A stretch of 17,659 bases of DNA from Lachnospiraceae bacterium UBA3772 (GCA_002371025.1 DFFQ01000150.1:1-17659), one strand, 5' to 3'; numbered from the stretch's first letter, positions 6,930-15,371 are shown. The notes: generated by a model not told the origin, from the letters alone. Translations and numbers: made by a program.

Positions 6930-8600
6930 CTAATTCATCGCTTTATCAACTGCACTTATTAAAGCTTGTGCAGAAGCAATGATAATATCGTCTTCAATGC
7001 CACATCCCCAGAAGTTTTTTTCCTCTCCCTCTGTCTGGATACCCACATAAGCGCAGGCCTTTGAATCAGAGCCTCTGTTAAGAGCATGCTCTTCATAAGT
7101 AACTAGTGAGAACTGTATCTTAAAATGTCTCATGATAGCATTACTTATAGCATCGAGACGTCCATTACCATGTCCATGGTAAACCTTTGAAACCCCATCT
7201 CTTTCAATTGCGATCTCACAGGTGATACCTCCCTTTTCCTGAATGAAGCTGCAAGCCTTAAATTCAATAGGTTTCTTCTGATTAACATATTCTTCAACAA
7301 ACATAGTATATACTTCTTCTGGTTTAAGTTCCTTATGTTCTCTGTCTGAAACGCCTTTGATAAAGTAACCTACATCTTCCTTCATCTTCTTAGGAAGTTC
7401 CATACCATATTTTGTCTCAAGGATAAATCCGATTCCACCCTTACCAGACTGGCTGTTAATCCTTATTACATCTCCATCATATGTACGTCCGATATCACTT
7501 GGATTAAGTGGAAGATAAGGCACTGTCCACATCTGATCAGGATCATCTTCTCTACATTTCATGCCTTTAGCAATGGCATCCTGATGTGATCCAGAAAATG
7601 CAGCAAATACCAGCTTTCCACAATAAGGCTGTCTTGGTGGAACTTCCATCTCTGTAAATTTTTCATATACTTCCTGAATACGAGGCATGTCTGAAAAATC
7701 AAGTTTAGGATCTACTCCATGAGTAAACATGTTCATTGCAATAGTTATGATATCTACATTTCCTGTTCTTTCGCCATTTCCGAAAAGTGTTCCTTCTATT
7801 CTGTCAGCACCTGCAAGAAGACCAAGTTCAGCATCTGCCACGCCGCATCCTCTGTCATTATGTGGATGAAGAGAAAGAATAACATTTTCTCTATACTTTA
7901 AATTCTTATTCATATATTCTATCTGGCTGGCATAAACATGAGGAAGAGACATCTCCACTGTTGCCGGAAGATTGATTATTGCTTTTCTATCTTCTGTTGG
8001 CTGCCATACATCAAGTACTGCATTACAAACTTCAAGAGCATAATCAACTTCAGTACCTGTAAAACTTTCAGGTGAATATTCAAATCTGTATGGAGCACCT
8101 GCTTCATCAGCCAGCTTCTTTAAAAGTGCAGCTCCTTCTATAGCAATACGTTTTACTTCTTCTTTAGACTTTTTAAATACCTGTTCGCGCTGCGCAAGAG
8201 AAGTTGAATTATACACATGAACTATGACATTCTTTGGATCTGCTCCCTGAACAGCTTCAAAAGTTTTCTTTATGATATGTTCCCTTGCCTGTGTGAGAAC
8301 CTGTATTGTAACATCATCAGGTATCAGGTTATCTTCAATAAGTCTACGGCAGAATTCATATTCTGTATCACTTGCAGCAGGGAAACCAATTTCAATCTCT
8401 TTAAAACCGATTTTTATAAGTTCTTTGTAGAATTCGATCTTTTGTTCAAGATTCATTGGTGTTACAAGAGCCTGATTGCCATCTCTTAGATCAACTGAGC
8501 ACCATGCAGGAGCATGATCTATATACTCTTTATTAACCCATTCAGTACAATTAACTGGTGGCATAAAATAGCCTCTTTTGTAATGATCGTAATTCTTCAT
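6930..8600 (-). CDS. leuA: 2-isopropylmalate synthase (long LeuA2 type)
   Basis: This enzyme joins acetyl-CoA and 2-oxoisovalerate to 2-isopropylmalate, the first committed step of leucine synthesis. The protein has 556 residues and resembles the longer alpha-IPMS form of actinobacteria and fungi (for example the WCSVDLRDGNQALVTPM opening) rather than the E. coli form. The TIM-barrel active site shows DLRDGNQ (37-43), LHPHNDRG (244-251) with the metal-binding histidines 245 and 247, and GNGERTGNVD (274-283). A C-terminal region from about residue 430 fits the LeuA regulatory domain that binds leucine for feedback inhibition. The ATG lies behind GGAGGAAAA. A leucine T-box leader precedes it and a strong terminator follows, so it is transcribed alone; no leuB, leuC or leuD lies nearby. 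Confidence 0.95.
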   Translation of the reverse strand: MKNYDHYKRGYFMPPVNCTEWVNKEYIDHAPAWCSVDLRDGNQALVTPMNLEQKIEFYKELIKIGFKEIEIGFPAASDTEYEFCRRLIEDNLIPDDVTIQVLTQAREHIIKKTFEAVQGADPKNVIVHVYNSTSLAQREQVFKKSKEEVKRIAIEGAALLKKLADEAGAPYRFEYSPESFTGTEVDYALEVCNAVLDVWQPTEDRKAIINLPATVEMSLPHVYASQIEYMNKNLKYRENVILSLHPHNDRGCGVADAELGLLAGADRIEGTLFGNGERTGNVDIITIAMNMFTHGVDPKLDFSDMPRIQEVYEKFTEMEVPPRQPYCGKLVFAAFSGSHQDAIAKGMKCREDDPDQMWTVPYLPLNPSDIGRTYDGDVIRINSQSGKGGIGFILETKYGMELPKKMKEDVGYFIKGVSDREHKELKPEEVYTMFVEEYVNQKKPIEFKACSFIQEKGGITCEIAIERDGVSKVYHGHGNGRLDAISNAIMRHFKIQFSLVTYEEHALNRGSDSKACAYVGIQTEGEEKNFWGCGIEDDIIIASAQALISAVDKAMN

Positions 8601-8684
8601 TTGCTTTTTCCTCCATTTTTAGTGATTGTTAGTACATGTCTTTTTGCCTATGCTGCCCTAAAACTTATTTTATCATTTTTCAAT

Positions 8685-8721
8685 AAAAAAAGCCTCTGCA
8701 ACAGCATGCTGTTGCAGAGGC
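8685..8721 (-). terminator. Regulated terminator of the leuA T-box
   Basis: A 30-base perfect palindrome (8692-8721; arms GCCTCTGCAACAGCA and its complement) is followed on the minus strand by seven Ts (8691-8685). Its left arm shares CTCTGC with the antiterminator, so the two structures exclude each other. Confidence 0.93.
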
Positions 8722-8980
8722 GAATAATACGCGGTACCACTCTGCTTCATATCTTCTAAATTTGAAGATACCTCATTATCAGATACGAATGCATTCTGCA
8801 TTTTATATCCTCCCACATATAACGGTTGGGTTCCGTCCTAAGGCTACTACTATTTCACCCGGCTGCTCCGAGGCGAGTTCGAAGATATTTCCTCCACTGT
8901 CTCGCAGCAACCGACAGCTCTCTCTTTGGAATCCCTATCTCTACTATTCCTCTTCATGGCATTTAGATTATAAACTTTAT
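8685..8980 (-). promoter_or_regulatory. T-box leucine riboswitch leader of leuA
   Basis: The minus strand carries the classical T-box parts in order: an AGAGAG/GGTTGCTGCGAGACAG stem I tip, a specifier region GAACTC with the leucine codon CTC at 8877-8875 followed by a purine, GGTGAAATAGTAG, and the T-box core AGAGTGGTACCGCG (8743-8730). The UGGU of the core can pair with the NCCA end of a tRNA with discriminator A, as tRNA-Leu has. GCAGAG (8745-8740) can pair with CTCTGC in the terminator's left arm to form the antiterminator. Uncharged tRNA-Leu should therefore allow transcription of leuA. The specifier was assigned by eye and agrees with the downstream gene. Confidence 0.95.
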
Positions 8981-8986
8981 ATTGGG

Positions 8987-9015
8987 ACTTTAGCACACAG
9001 ATGCGTTAAAGTCAA
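8987..9015 (-). promoter_or_regulatory. Promoter of the leuA T-box leader
   Basis: On the minus strand, TTGACT (9010-9015) lies 17 bp before TAAAGT (8987-8992). Transcription would start near 8980, just before the T-box stem I, about 380 nt upstream of leuA. Confidence 0.65.
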
Positions 9016-9100
9016 CCATAAAAATGTCATTTTAACTTAAATATTTCTGTCTAATACCATTTTGCTAAAAAGAATTATTATTTCACTCCAACTAAATAAG

Positions 9101-9109
9101 TGATACAAT
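9101..9109 (+). promoter_or_regulatory. Possible extended -10 promoter of ung
   Basis: TGATACAAT (9101-9109) is an extended -10 element with a TACAAT hexamer; I see no good -35. A short stem (TAGATTT and AAATCTA, about 9114-9135) follows in the leader, about 25 nt before the ung start. Confidence 0.4.
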
Positions 9110-9159
9110 TACCTAGATTTTATTTAAGAAATCTAAGGCTAAATGAAAGGAATCCAAAT

Positions 9160-9837
9160 ATGCCAGAAATAACCAATGACTGGGCTAAAGAATTAAAGCC
9201 GGAATATAGCAAACCTTATTATAAAGAATTATTCAATTTTGTTGGAAAGGAATATGCAACTCACACCGTTTATCCTCCTGGAGATGATATCTTTAATGCA
9301 TTTCATCTCACACCTCTTAAAAATGTAAAAGTGGTGATAATCGGGCAGGATCCTTATCACGAACCAGGCCAGGCTCACGGTCTTTCATTTTCAGTAAAAC
9401 CAGGAGTTGATATCCCGCCTTCACTTTTAAATATCTATAAAGAATTACATGAAGACTTAGGCTGTTACATCCCTGATAACGGATATCTTGTAAAATGGGC
9501 CAACCAGGGAGTTCTTTTACTTAATGCTGTTTTAACAGTAAGAGCCCACGAAGCAGCTAGTCATCAGAATAAAGGCTGGGAAGAATTCACCGACTCAGTT
9601 ATAAGAATAGTAAATAAAGAAGATCGTCCCATCGTATTCCTTCTTTGGGGAAGCTTTGCCAGAAGCAAAAAGAAGATGCTAAACAACCCTAATCACCTGA
9701 TCCTTGAAGCTCCTCATCCAAGTCCTCTCTCAGCATATAGAGGTTTCTTTGGATGCAGACATTTTTCAAAAGCTAATGAATTCCTTGAAAGTAAAGGACT
9801 TACAGGTATCGATTGGCAGATTGACAATCTTAAATGA
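9160..9837 (+). CDS. ung: Uracil-DNA glycosylase, family 1
   Basis: Ung removes uracil from DNA, produced by cytosine deamination or dUTP misincorporation, and starts base excision repair. The protein has 225 residues, the usual family length. The water-activating motif GQDPYH is at 62-67 (Asp64, the same position as in E. coli Ung) and the DNA-intercalating, uracil-contacting loop HPSPLS is at 186-191. The PPSLLNIYKEL and LLLNAVLTV blocks between them are also typical. An upstream in-frame ATG at 9100 exists, but the ATG at 9160 has the ribosome binding site GAAAGGA and fits the family N-terminus, so I start there. The phosphatase gene follows after 42 nt and may be cotranscribed. Confidence 0.96.
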   Translation: MPEITNDWAKELKPEYSKPYYKELFNFVGKEYATHTVYPPGDDIFNAFHLTPLKNVKVVIIGQDPYHEPGQAHGLSFSVKPGVDIPPSLLNIYKELHEDLGCYIPDNGYLVKWANQGVLLLNAVLTVRAHEAASHQNKGWEEFTDSVIRIVNKEDRPIVFLLWGSFARSKKKMLNNPNHLILEAPHPSPLSAYRGFFGCRHFSKANEFLESKGLTGIDWQIDNLK

Positions 9838-9879
9838 TTAAAGTCTCCATAACAAATCATTAATCACCAAGGAGTAATC

Positions 9880-10530
9880 ATGGAAATATATATAATGCGT
9901 CACGGCACCACAGACTGGAATGTTCTTAAGAAGATTCAGGGAAATACCGATATTCCTCTTAATGAAGAAGGAATGGCTTTAGCAGATAGAAGCGGTGAGA
10001 ATCTTAAAGATACTGACTTTGATGTAATCTATACAAGCCCTCTTAAAAGAGCTTATAGAACTGCTGAGGGAATTAGAGGAAACCGCACTGAGATTCCTAT
10101 CATAAAAGATAACAGACTTATTGAAATGAATTTCGGAATATATGAAGGAAAAACCTCGGAAGAAAGAGAGATTATATCCCACAACACTTTCTCTTACTTT
10201 TTTAAAGCTCCTGAAAAGTTTATTCCAGGAGAGGGCGGAGAAAGTTTTGATGACCTTCTTAAAAGGACAAAGGACTTTATGCAGAATATGATTGAGCCAC
10301 TGGCCCTTCTTTCTCCAGAAGAAAACCCTTTTCGTCCCGGTCATTTAGTAGAGCGAGTATTCATTTCCGGCCACGGCGCCATGAATAAAGCCCTTATGAT
10401 GTATATTAAAAAATGCACCGACCTTTCAAAATTCTGGGACGGCGCATTACAGGTAAATTGCAATATTATAATTGTAGAATATAAAGATGGTAAATATTCT
10501 GTTAAAAATGAATCAGCTTTCTTCGGTTAA
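9880..10530 (+). CDS. Histidine phosphatase family protein (phosphoglycerate mutase-like)
   Basis: This 216-residue protein belongs to the histidine phosphatase superfamily, which uses a phosphohistidine intermediate. The catalytic RHGTTDWN is at 7-14 with His8; SPLKRAYRTAE (53-63) provides the conserved arginine; LIEMNFGIYEG (80-90) carries the acid; and SGHGAMNKAL (163-172) has the second histidine, His165. The substrate cannot be read from sequence; relatives include cofactor-dependent phosphoglycerate mutases, fructose-2,6-bisphosphatases and alpha-ribazole phosphatases, and a general phosphatase is more likely than glycolytic mutase. The ATG follows AAGGAG. It probably forms an operon with ung. 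Its last 18 bases overlap the tail of the opposing membrane protein gene. Confidence 0.9.
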   Translation: MEIYIMRHGTTDWNVLKKIQGNTDIPLNEEGMALADRSGENLKDTDFDVIYTSPLKRAYRTAEGIRGNRTEIPIIKDNRLIEMNFGIYEGKTSEEREIISHNTFSYFFKAPEKFIPGEGGESFDDLLKRTKDFMQNMIEPLALLSPEENPFRPGHLVERVFISGHGAMNKALMMYIKKCTDLSKFWDGALQVNCNIIIVEYKDGKYSVKNESAFFG

Positions 10531-11520
10531 TTTCTTCTTTCTTTTATGGAGTGCAACAAAGAAAGCTCCAACAATGAAAGGAAAAATAAGGCTGTAGAAT
10601 CTATAAAGGATAGCTGCAGCTGCTGCAGTTTCTTTAGCAATGATAAGACTAAAAACTGTGATAAATACAAACTCAAATGTACCAAGTCCTGCAGGTGCTA
10701 CCATTACGCAGCTGATCATATTGACAACTGCTAGAAGCAGCAATACCCTTACAGGGTTCAGCTTATAATGAGGTAAAAGCACTATCCAAGGCATTATATA
10801 CCAACAGCAAAGCTTTAACATATTAAGGCCAAGAAGGAGGAAAGCTTCTTTCTTTCGTGAAAGGATATTTCGTCCTTCTTTATTAAATGCTGTAACATTT
10901 GTTTCTATAAGTTCCAGCTTGTCATGGAAACGTCTTCCTTCTTTTAAAACTTTTCTTGCAATCTTAAGTATCAGATCCGCAAGCCATTTTGAAGCCGCAA
11001 GGAACATAAGAAAAGCTACAATAACAGCTATAACAATGACACCTAAGGCCACATAACCTTCATAACTGGCAATACCTTTTTCTTTTGTAAAAAGAAGTAT
11101 GATAAATGACACAGTTCCCATTATACCTATGGCTATCTTTTGAAAAGTATACTGAGTAAGAGTCATTCCTGTTCCCTTTGAAACCGGAACTCCACAGGAA
11201 TTAAGATAATAAATCTCTGCAAAACCCGAGGCAGATCCTAAAGTTGCCGCCTTATAAAAAGCACAGTAAAGCCCGCATTTTATGCCATCCCAGAGACTTA
11301 TCCTCTCTTTATCAAAGTATGTCATTCTATAAATTATGGCTCCTTCAAAAAAGAAATAACAAAGAGAAGCCACTGCAACTAATACATTTACCCAAACCGG
11401 TAAATTTATGATAATATTCGCAGCTTTATCAAAGGTTTCTTTCTGCCATATATAAGCCAGATAAACAAGAGCAAAGATTATCGCCCATTTAATAATTCCA
11501 TTTCTGATTTCCTTTTTCAT
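10513..11520 (-). CDS. Polytopic membrane protein, LPG synthase TM / UPF0104 (flippase-like) family
   Basis: The product (335 residues) is a multi-spanning membrane protein resembling the UPF0104 or lysylphosphatidylglycerol-synthase transmembrane domain family, the same fold as the lipid-flipping half of MprF and AglD. Hydrophobic helices recur along its length (for example IIKWAIIFALVYLAYIW, VWVNVLVAVASLCYFFFEGA and IAIGIMGTVSFIILLF). The segment GSASGFAEIYYLNSCGVP and the late block APAGLGTFEFVFITVFSLII are family-like. No soluble aminoacyltransferase domain is fused, so it is not a full MprF. It ends in a lysine-rich cytoplasmic tail. A TTG at 11532 would extend it by four residues, but no ribosome binding site precedes it, so I use the ATG at 11520 (GGGTG upstream). 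Its 3' end overlaps the phosphatase gene by 18 bases. Confidence 0.82.
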   Translation of the reverse strand: MKKEIRNGIIKWAIIFALVYLAYIWQKETFDKAANIIINLPVWVNVLVAVASLCYFFFEGAIIYRMTYFDKERISLWDGIKCGLYCAFYKAATLGSASGFAEIYYLNSCGVPVSKGTGMTLTQYTFQKIAIGIMGTVSFIILLFTKEKGIASYEGYVALGVIVIAVIVAFLMFLAASKWLADLILKIARKVLKEGRRFHDKLELIETNVTAFNKEGRNILSRKKEAFLLLGLNMLKLCCWYIMPWIVLLPHYKLNPVRVLLLLAVVNMISCVMVAPAGLGTFEFVFITVFSLIIAKETAAAAAILYRFYSLIFPFIVGAFFVALHKRKKKLTEES

Positions 11521-11575
11521 CTTAACACCCAATATCTTGTCTTTATTTCACTCAAAAAACAATACAATATATGAT

Positions 11576-11609
11576 AAAAAAAGTAAAGCCGGAAATCTCT
11601 TTCCGGCTT
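11576..11609 (-). terminator. Rho-independent terminator of glgB
   Basis: The stem AAGCCGGAAA / TTTCCGGCTT (11586-11609, 4-base loop) is followed on the minus strand by TACTTTTTTT (11585-11576). It begins 14 nt after the glgB stop codon and insulates the flippase-domain gene downstream. Confidence 0.92.
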
Positions 11610-11623
11610 CATTACATCTTAAT

Positions 11624-13936
11624 TTATTTTTCCTTTTTGCCCGTTTTAGCTGCAGATTTCTTTGGTGTCTTTTTGGTTACTGTTTTCTTCTTTATTTCTT
11701 TAGTAGTTTCATCTTCATAATCATATTTTAAAACCGTAACCGAAAGAGGAGGCACATCCATAACAATTGAATACTGCTCTCTGTCACATGGCTCTTTTAC
11801 CGCCTCGAACTTCTTCTTATTATTTCTTCCAAGTCCCCCAAATCTTTCCTCATCTGATGAAAGTATCTCTTCATATTTTGTAAGACATGGAACCCCGATC
11901 TTATAATCTTTTCTTTCAACAGGAACGAAGTTACATATAAACATCAGCTGATTCTTAGCCGAAGAACCTCTTCTTACAAATGCATAAATACCACTCTTTG
12001 CATCATCAACCTTTGTCCATTCAAATCCAATCTGCTCATTATCATTATAGTAAAGCGCATCATACTTTGTATAAATATGATTCAGTTCCTTAACCCATTC
12101 CTGCATTCCCTTATGAAGAGGATTATCAAGAAGGAACCAGTCAAGGCTTCTAGCTTCACTCCATTCACGGCTCTGAGCAAATTCCTGTCCCATAAAGAGA
12201 AGCTTCTTACCTGGATGACCTAACATAAATCCATATGCAGTTCTAAGGTTTGCAAACTTATCCGCCTCTTCTCCAGGCATCTTATTTAACATGGAACATT
12301 TAAGATGCACTACCTCATCATGAGATATAACAAGGATATAGTTCTCTGCATATGTATAGCTGATGGAGAAAGTAAGCTTATTATGATTAAAACTTCTAAA
12401 ATATGGGTCTGACTTCATATATTCAAGGAAGTCATTCATCCATCCCATATTCCATTTAAATAAGAATCCCAGTCCATCCATAGAAGAAGGTGCTGTAACT
12501 CCAGGCCATGCAGTAGATTCCTCTGCAATAAGATATGCTCCCGGATTTCTTTCTTCCATAACACTGTTGATAGTTCTTAAAAGATCTATTGCCTCAAGAT
12601 TCTCTTTTCCGCCATTTTTATTTGGAACCCATGCTCCATCTCTCTTTCCATAGTCAAGGTAAAGCATTGATGCTACAGCATCAACTCTTAAGGCATCAAT
12701 ATGGAATTTTTCAACCCAGAAAAGCGCATTTGCAGCAAGAAAATTAGCAACTTCATTGCGGCCGTAATCAAATATATAAGTTCCCCAGTCAGGATGTTCT
12801 CCCTTTCTAGGATCTGCATTTTCATAAAGCGGCATGCCATCAAATCTTCCAAGGCCATGAGCATCCTTAGGAAAATGTGCTGGAACCCAGTCAAGGATAA
12901 CCCCAATATGTCTCTTATGCATCTCATCGATAAAATACATAAAATCATCCGGTGTTCCATATCTTGATGTAGGTGCATAATAATTTGTAACCTGATATCC
13001 CCATGAACCATCAAATGGATATTCTGCGATACCCATAAGTTCCACATGGGTATATCCCATTTTCTGAAGATAATCCCCCAACTGACCTGCTAATTCTCTA
13101 TAATTATAGAATCCAAAATCTGAATCCTCATCTTTTTTCTTCCATGAACCCAAATGACATTCATAGATAGACATTGGCTCTTTAAGCCTGGTAACCCTGT
13201 CTTTCTTTGATCTATTGTTCATCCAAGTTTTGTCGTTCCATTTATACTGATTGATATCATATACGATATTCGCATTATCTGGTCTGACCTGATTATAATT
13301 TCCGTATGGATCATCTTTATAAAGGATCTCACCAAATCTTGTAAGGATCTGGAATTTATATACAGCTCCCGGAAGCACATCCGGAATAAAGAGCTCATAT
13401 ATTCCTGATGCTGAATGAATCTGCATCGGGTTCAGCATTCCATCCCACATATTAAAATCACCTACAACAGATACGCGACGGGCATCCGGTGCCCATACCG
13501 CAAAATATGTACCTTTAACACCATCAATCTCACATGGATGAGCACCCATTTTTTCATAAATATCATAATGCTTTCCTTCTGCAAAAAGATAAGCATCAAA
13601 ATCAGTGATTTTACCCTCATATGCATATGCATCTGCGGATTCCACCACACTTCCATCATAATATTCTGTTTTTAACCTATATTTATTTCCTTGGATTTTT
13701 GTTGTTGGAAAATAAATTCCATAGAAGCCATCCTCACTTATTTTCTCCAAAGGATAATAAGTCTTTCCTGTGGCTGTTCTTACAGAAACCTTTTCTGAAT
13801 GTGGCCTGTAGCAGGTTATTACCTGTCCGTCACCATAATCATGGATACCTAAGAGCTGCCTTGGAGCATTGATCTTGCCCGCCATAAGCTCATCATATAG
13901 AATCCAGTTCACCCAGTTATTAAGTCTCTCATTCAT
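11624..13936 (-). CDS. glgB: 1,4-alpha-glucan branching enzyme
   Basis: GlgB cuts alpha-1,4-glucan chains and rejoins them as alpha-1,6 branches during glycogen synthesis. The 770-residue GH13 protein has N-terminal CBM48-like regions (YFAVWAPDARRVSVVGDFN near 144-162), then the catalytic barrel with DWVPAHFPKD, the nucleophile Asp419 in DALRVDAVASMLY, the acid/base glutamate in IAEESTAWPGV (about 470-480), and Asp540 in ISHDEVVH. A small beta domain closes the conserved part. The last 26 residues (745-770) are an unusual lysine-, threonine- and alanine-rich tail. An ATG at 13957 would add seven residues, but the ATG at 13936 has GGAGGA at proper spacing, so I use it. No other glg gene is adjacent; glgB stands alone between two terminable units and diverges from holA. 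Confidence 0.95.
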   Translation of the reverse strand: MNERLNNWVNWILYDELMAGKINAPRQLLGIHDYGDGQVITCYRPHSEKVSVRTATGKTYYPLEKISEDGFYGIYFPTTKIQGNKYRLKTEYYDGSVVESADAYAYEGKITDFDAYLFAEGKHYDIYEKMGAHPCEIDGVKGTYFAVWAPDARRVSVVGDFNMWDGMLNPMQIHSASGIYELFIPDVLPGAVYKFQILTRFGEILYKDDPYGNYNQVRPDNANIVYDINQYKWNDKTWMNNRSKKDRVTRLKEPMSIYECHLGSWKKKDEDSDFGFYNYRELAGQLGDYLQKMGYTHVELMGIAEYPFDGSWGYQVTNYYAPTSRYGTPDDFMYFIDEMHKRHIGVILDWVPAHFPKDAHGLGRFDGMPLYENADPRKGEHPDWGTYIFDYGRNEVANFLAANALFWVEKFHIDALRVDAVASMLYLDYGKRDGAWVPNKNGGKENLEAIDLLRTINSVMEERNPGAYLIAEESTAWPGVTAPSSMDGLGFLFKWNMGWMNDFLEYMKSDPYFRSFNHNKLTFSISYTYAENYILVISHDEVVHLKCSMLNKMPGEEADKFANLRTAYGFMLGHPGKKLLFMGQEFAQSREWSEARSLDWFLLDNPLHKGMQEWVKELNHIYTKYDALYYNDNEQIGFEWTKVDDAKSGIYAFVRRGSSAKNQLMFICNFVPVERKDYKIGVPCLTKYEEILSSDEERFGGLGRNNKKKFEAVKEPCDREQYSIVMDVPPLSVTVLKYDYEDETTKEIKKKTVTKKTPKKSAAKTGKKEK

Positions 13937-13988
13937 GTAAATTATTCCTCCTGCCATTCACATACACTTTTTATGCATAACCCTGATA

Positions 13989-14036
13989 GACGTTAGAACG
14001 TCACCACCTTATTTTACCACGAAGACTCTCTTCGTG
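13989..14036. repeat. Two small inverted repeats in the glgB-holA intergenic region
   Basis: GACGTTAGAACGTC (13989-14002) and CACGAAGA-CTC-TCTTCGTG (14018-14036) are perfect inverted repeats upstream of glgB. Neither is followed by a T-run on the minus strand, so they look more like an operator and a leader hairpin than terminators. I could not find a convincing glgB promoter in 13937-14110. Confidence 0.45.
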
Positions 14037-14061
14037 CATCAAATAATTTATTCTATTTTTC

Positions 14062-14091
14062 TTGCCTTAAGCTTACTGCTTAAGCTATACT
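14062..14091 (+). promoter_or_regulatory. Promoter of holA with a palindrome in the spacer
   Basis: TTGCCT (14062-14067) and TATACT (14086-14091) are 18 bp apart. The spacer contains CTTAAGC-TTACT-GCTTAAG (14066-14084), an operator-like inverted repeat. Transcription would start near 14098, so the 23-bp repeats would lie in the leader RNA. Confidence 0.55.
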
Positions 14092-14112
14092 TTACACATG
14101 GAAAACGAGAGT

Positions 14113-14250
14113 TGTGACATACTTACATTGTGGTATGTGACATTCTTACATTGCGGTATGTGACATTCTTACATTGTGGCATGTGACATTCTTACATTGT
14201 GATATGTGACATTCTTACATTGTGGCATGTGATATTCTTACATTATGAAA
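14113..14250 (+). repeat. Six 23-bp tandem direct repeats before holA
   Basis: Units start at 14113, 14136, 14159, 14182, 14205 and 14228, each exactly 23 bp. The core is TGTGACATTCTTACATTG followed by TGGTA or a variant. The middle units differ by only one to three bases; the first has one change (ATACTT) and the last has decayed at its 3' end into ATGAAA. The array has no spacers and stops 17 bp before the holA ATG. Confidence 0.97.
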
Positions 14251-14267
14251 AAAGGATCTGATAAGAA

Positions 14268-15302
14268 ATGGCAAAAAAATCTGAATCAACAAAAGGAATG
14301 GCCGAGTTATCCCGGGAAATTAAAGAAAAGTCCTTTCATAACCTATATCTTCTTACAGGATCCGAGCACTATCTCATAAATCAGTTCAGGGACCAGCTTG
14401 TTTCGGTCCTTGTTCCAGAAGACGATACTATGAATTTTTCTCATTATGACACCTCATCTGCTGATGGAAAGACCATCGCAAATGACATCGTAACTCTTCC
14501 ATTTTTTGCTGAGCATAGAGTCATTTTAGTTGAAGACAGTGGTTTTTTCTTAAAGGCAAATGAAGACCTACTTGAAGGTCTTGAAAAAATGGCTGATGAA
14601 AATATCCTGATCTTCTGCGAACACGATATTGAAAAGCAGGGACAGCTCACAAAGGCAGTTGATAAAAGAGGAAAACTATATAAGATCTTTGATGAGAAAA
14701 ATGCTGTATATACATTTGATACCATGGATGAAAGAACTCTCCTTACCTGGTTAAAAAAGAAGATTACCGACGAAGGACTTACCGTGGATGATCAGGCAAT
14801 ATATAGACTTTACGAAGTTGCCGGCCCTGACATGACCAACCTTTCAAATGAAGTGGAAAAACTGATCTGCTATTCCTTAGAAAAAAATAAGATTACAGCT
14901 GATACAGTCGATGAAATATCCATTTCTAAAACTGAAGATAAAGTATTTGAAATGGTCGATGCCATATCAAAACATGATAAAAAGACAGCTATACTTCTTT
15001 ATAATGATTTAATGATCTTAAGAGAAGCTCCTATGAAGATCCTCACTCTTATCACAAGACATTATAATATCTTAAGTCAGCTTTCTCTTATGGATAATGA
15101 GAAGTATGATCATACAAGAATGTCTAAAGTAGCAGGGATAAATCCTTATTTTATCAAGAAATATATGACCATCGTAAAACAGTATAAATATAAAGATCTA
15201 CTTAAAGCAGTTACTCTCTGTCAGGACACAGATTATGCCATAAAGACAGGAGCCTTAAGTGATAAAGATGCATTAGAAAAACTTATTATTTCACTTGTTT
15301 AA
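14268..15302 (+). CDS. holA: DNA polymerase III subunit delta
   Basis: HolA is the delta subunit of the clamp loader, which opens the beta sliding clamp at primed sites. The 344-residue length fits. The segment NLYLLTGSEHYLINQFRD (25-42) matches the family's degenerate ATP-loop region, followed by the MNFSHYDTSSADGKTIANDIVTLPFFAEHRVILVED pattern (first part at about 56-70) typical of delta. DERTLLTWLKKKITDEGL and the VFEMVDAISKHDKKTAILLYNDL block belong to domains II and III. The ATG follows AAAAAAGGA, about 13 nt upstream, a longish spacing. It usually lies beside rpsT in Clostridia and Bacilli, as here, which supports both calls. Expression may be affected by the repeats and the palindrome-bearing promoter upstream. 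Confidence 0.93.
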   Translation: MAKKSESTKGMAELSREIKEKSFHNLYLLTGSEHYLINQFRDQLVSVLVPEDDTMNFSHYDTSSADGKTIANDIVTLPFFAEHRVILVEDSGFFLKANEDLLEGLEKMADENILIFCEHDIEKQGQLTKAVDKRGKLYKIFDEKNAVYTFDTMDERTLLTWLKKKITDEGLTVDDQAIYRLYEVAGPDMTNLSNEVEKLICYSLEKNKITADTVDEISISKTEDKVFEMVDAISKHDKKTAILLYNDLMILREAPMKILTLITRHYNILSQLSLMDNEKYDHTRMSKVAGINPYFIKKYMTIVKQYKYKDLLKAVTLCQDTDYAIKTGALSDKDALEKLIISLV

Positions 15303-15371
15303 GTTTTTCTAATTAAATATCACGGGATAATTTTCCCCGTTAGAGCGCGGTTCATAACTCACAATGCAAAT

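Noticed and set aside
8762..9040. Open frame of 92 codons on the plus strand.
   Set aside because: It is the antisense of the T-box leader and its promoter; no ribosome binding site and no protein-like composition.
9100..9159. N-terminal extension of ung from the ATG at 9100.
   Set aside because: It lacks a ribosome binding site, overlaps the -10 region, and is not family-like; the ATG at 9160 has GAAAGGA and gives Asp64 at the expected position.
10513..11520. Full-length MprF (lysylphosphatidylglycerol synthase).
   Set aside because: Only the membrane domain is present; there is no soluble aminoacyl-transfer domain and the length is less than half that of MprF.
14113..14250. CRISPR array.
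   Set aside because: The repeats are directly tandem with no spacers, and no cas gene is present.
15339..15357. tRNA-like fragment: GTTAGAGC followed by TCATAA, as in a D-arm and a CAU anticodon loop.
   Set aside because: The spacing is two bases too short, the anticodon stem does not pair, and no T-arm or acceptor stem follows before the terminator.
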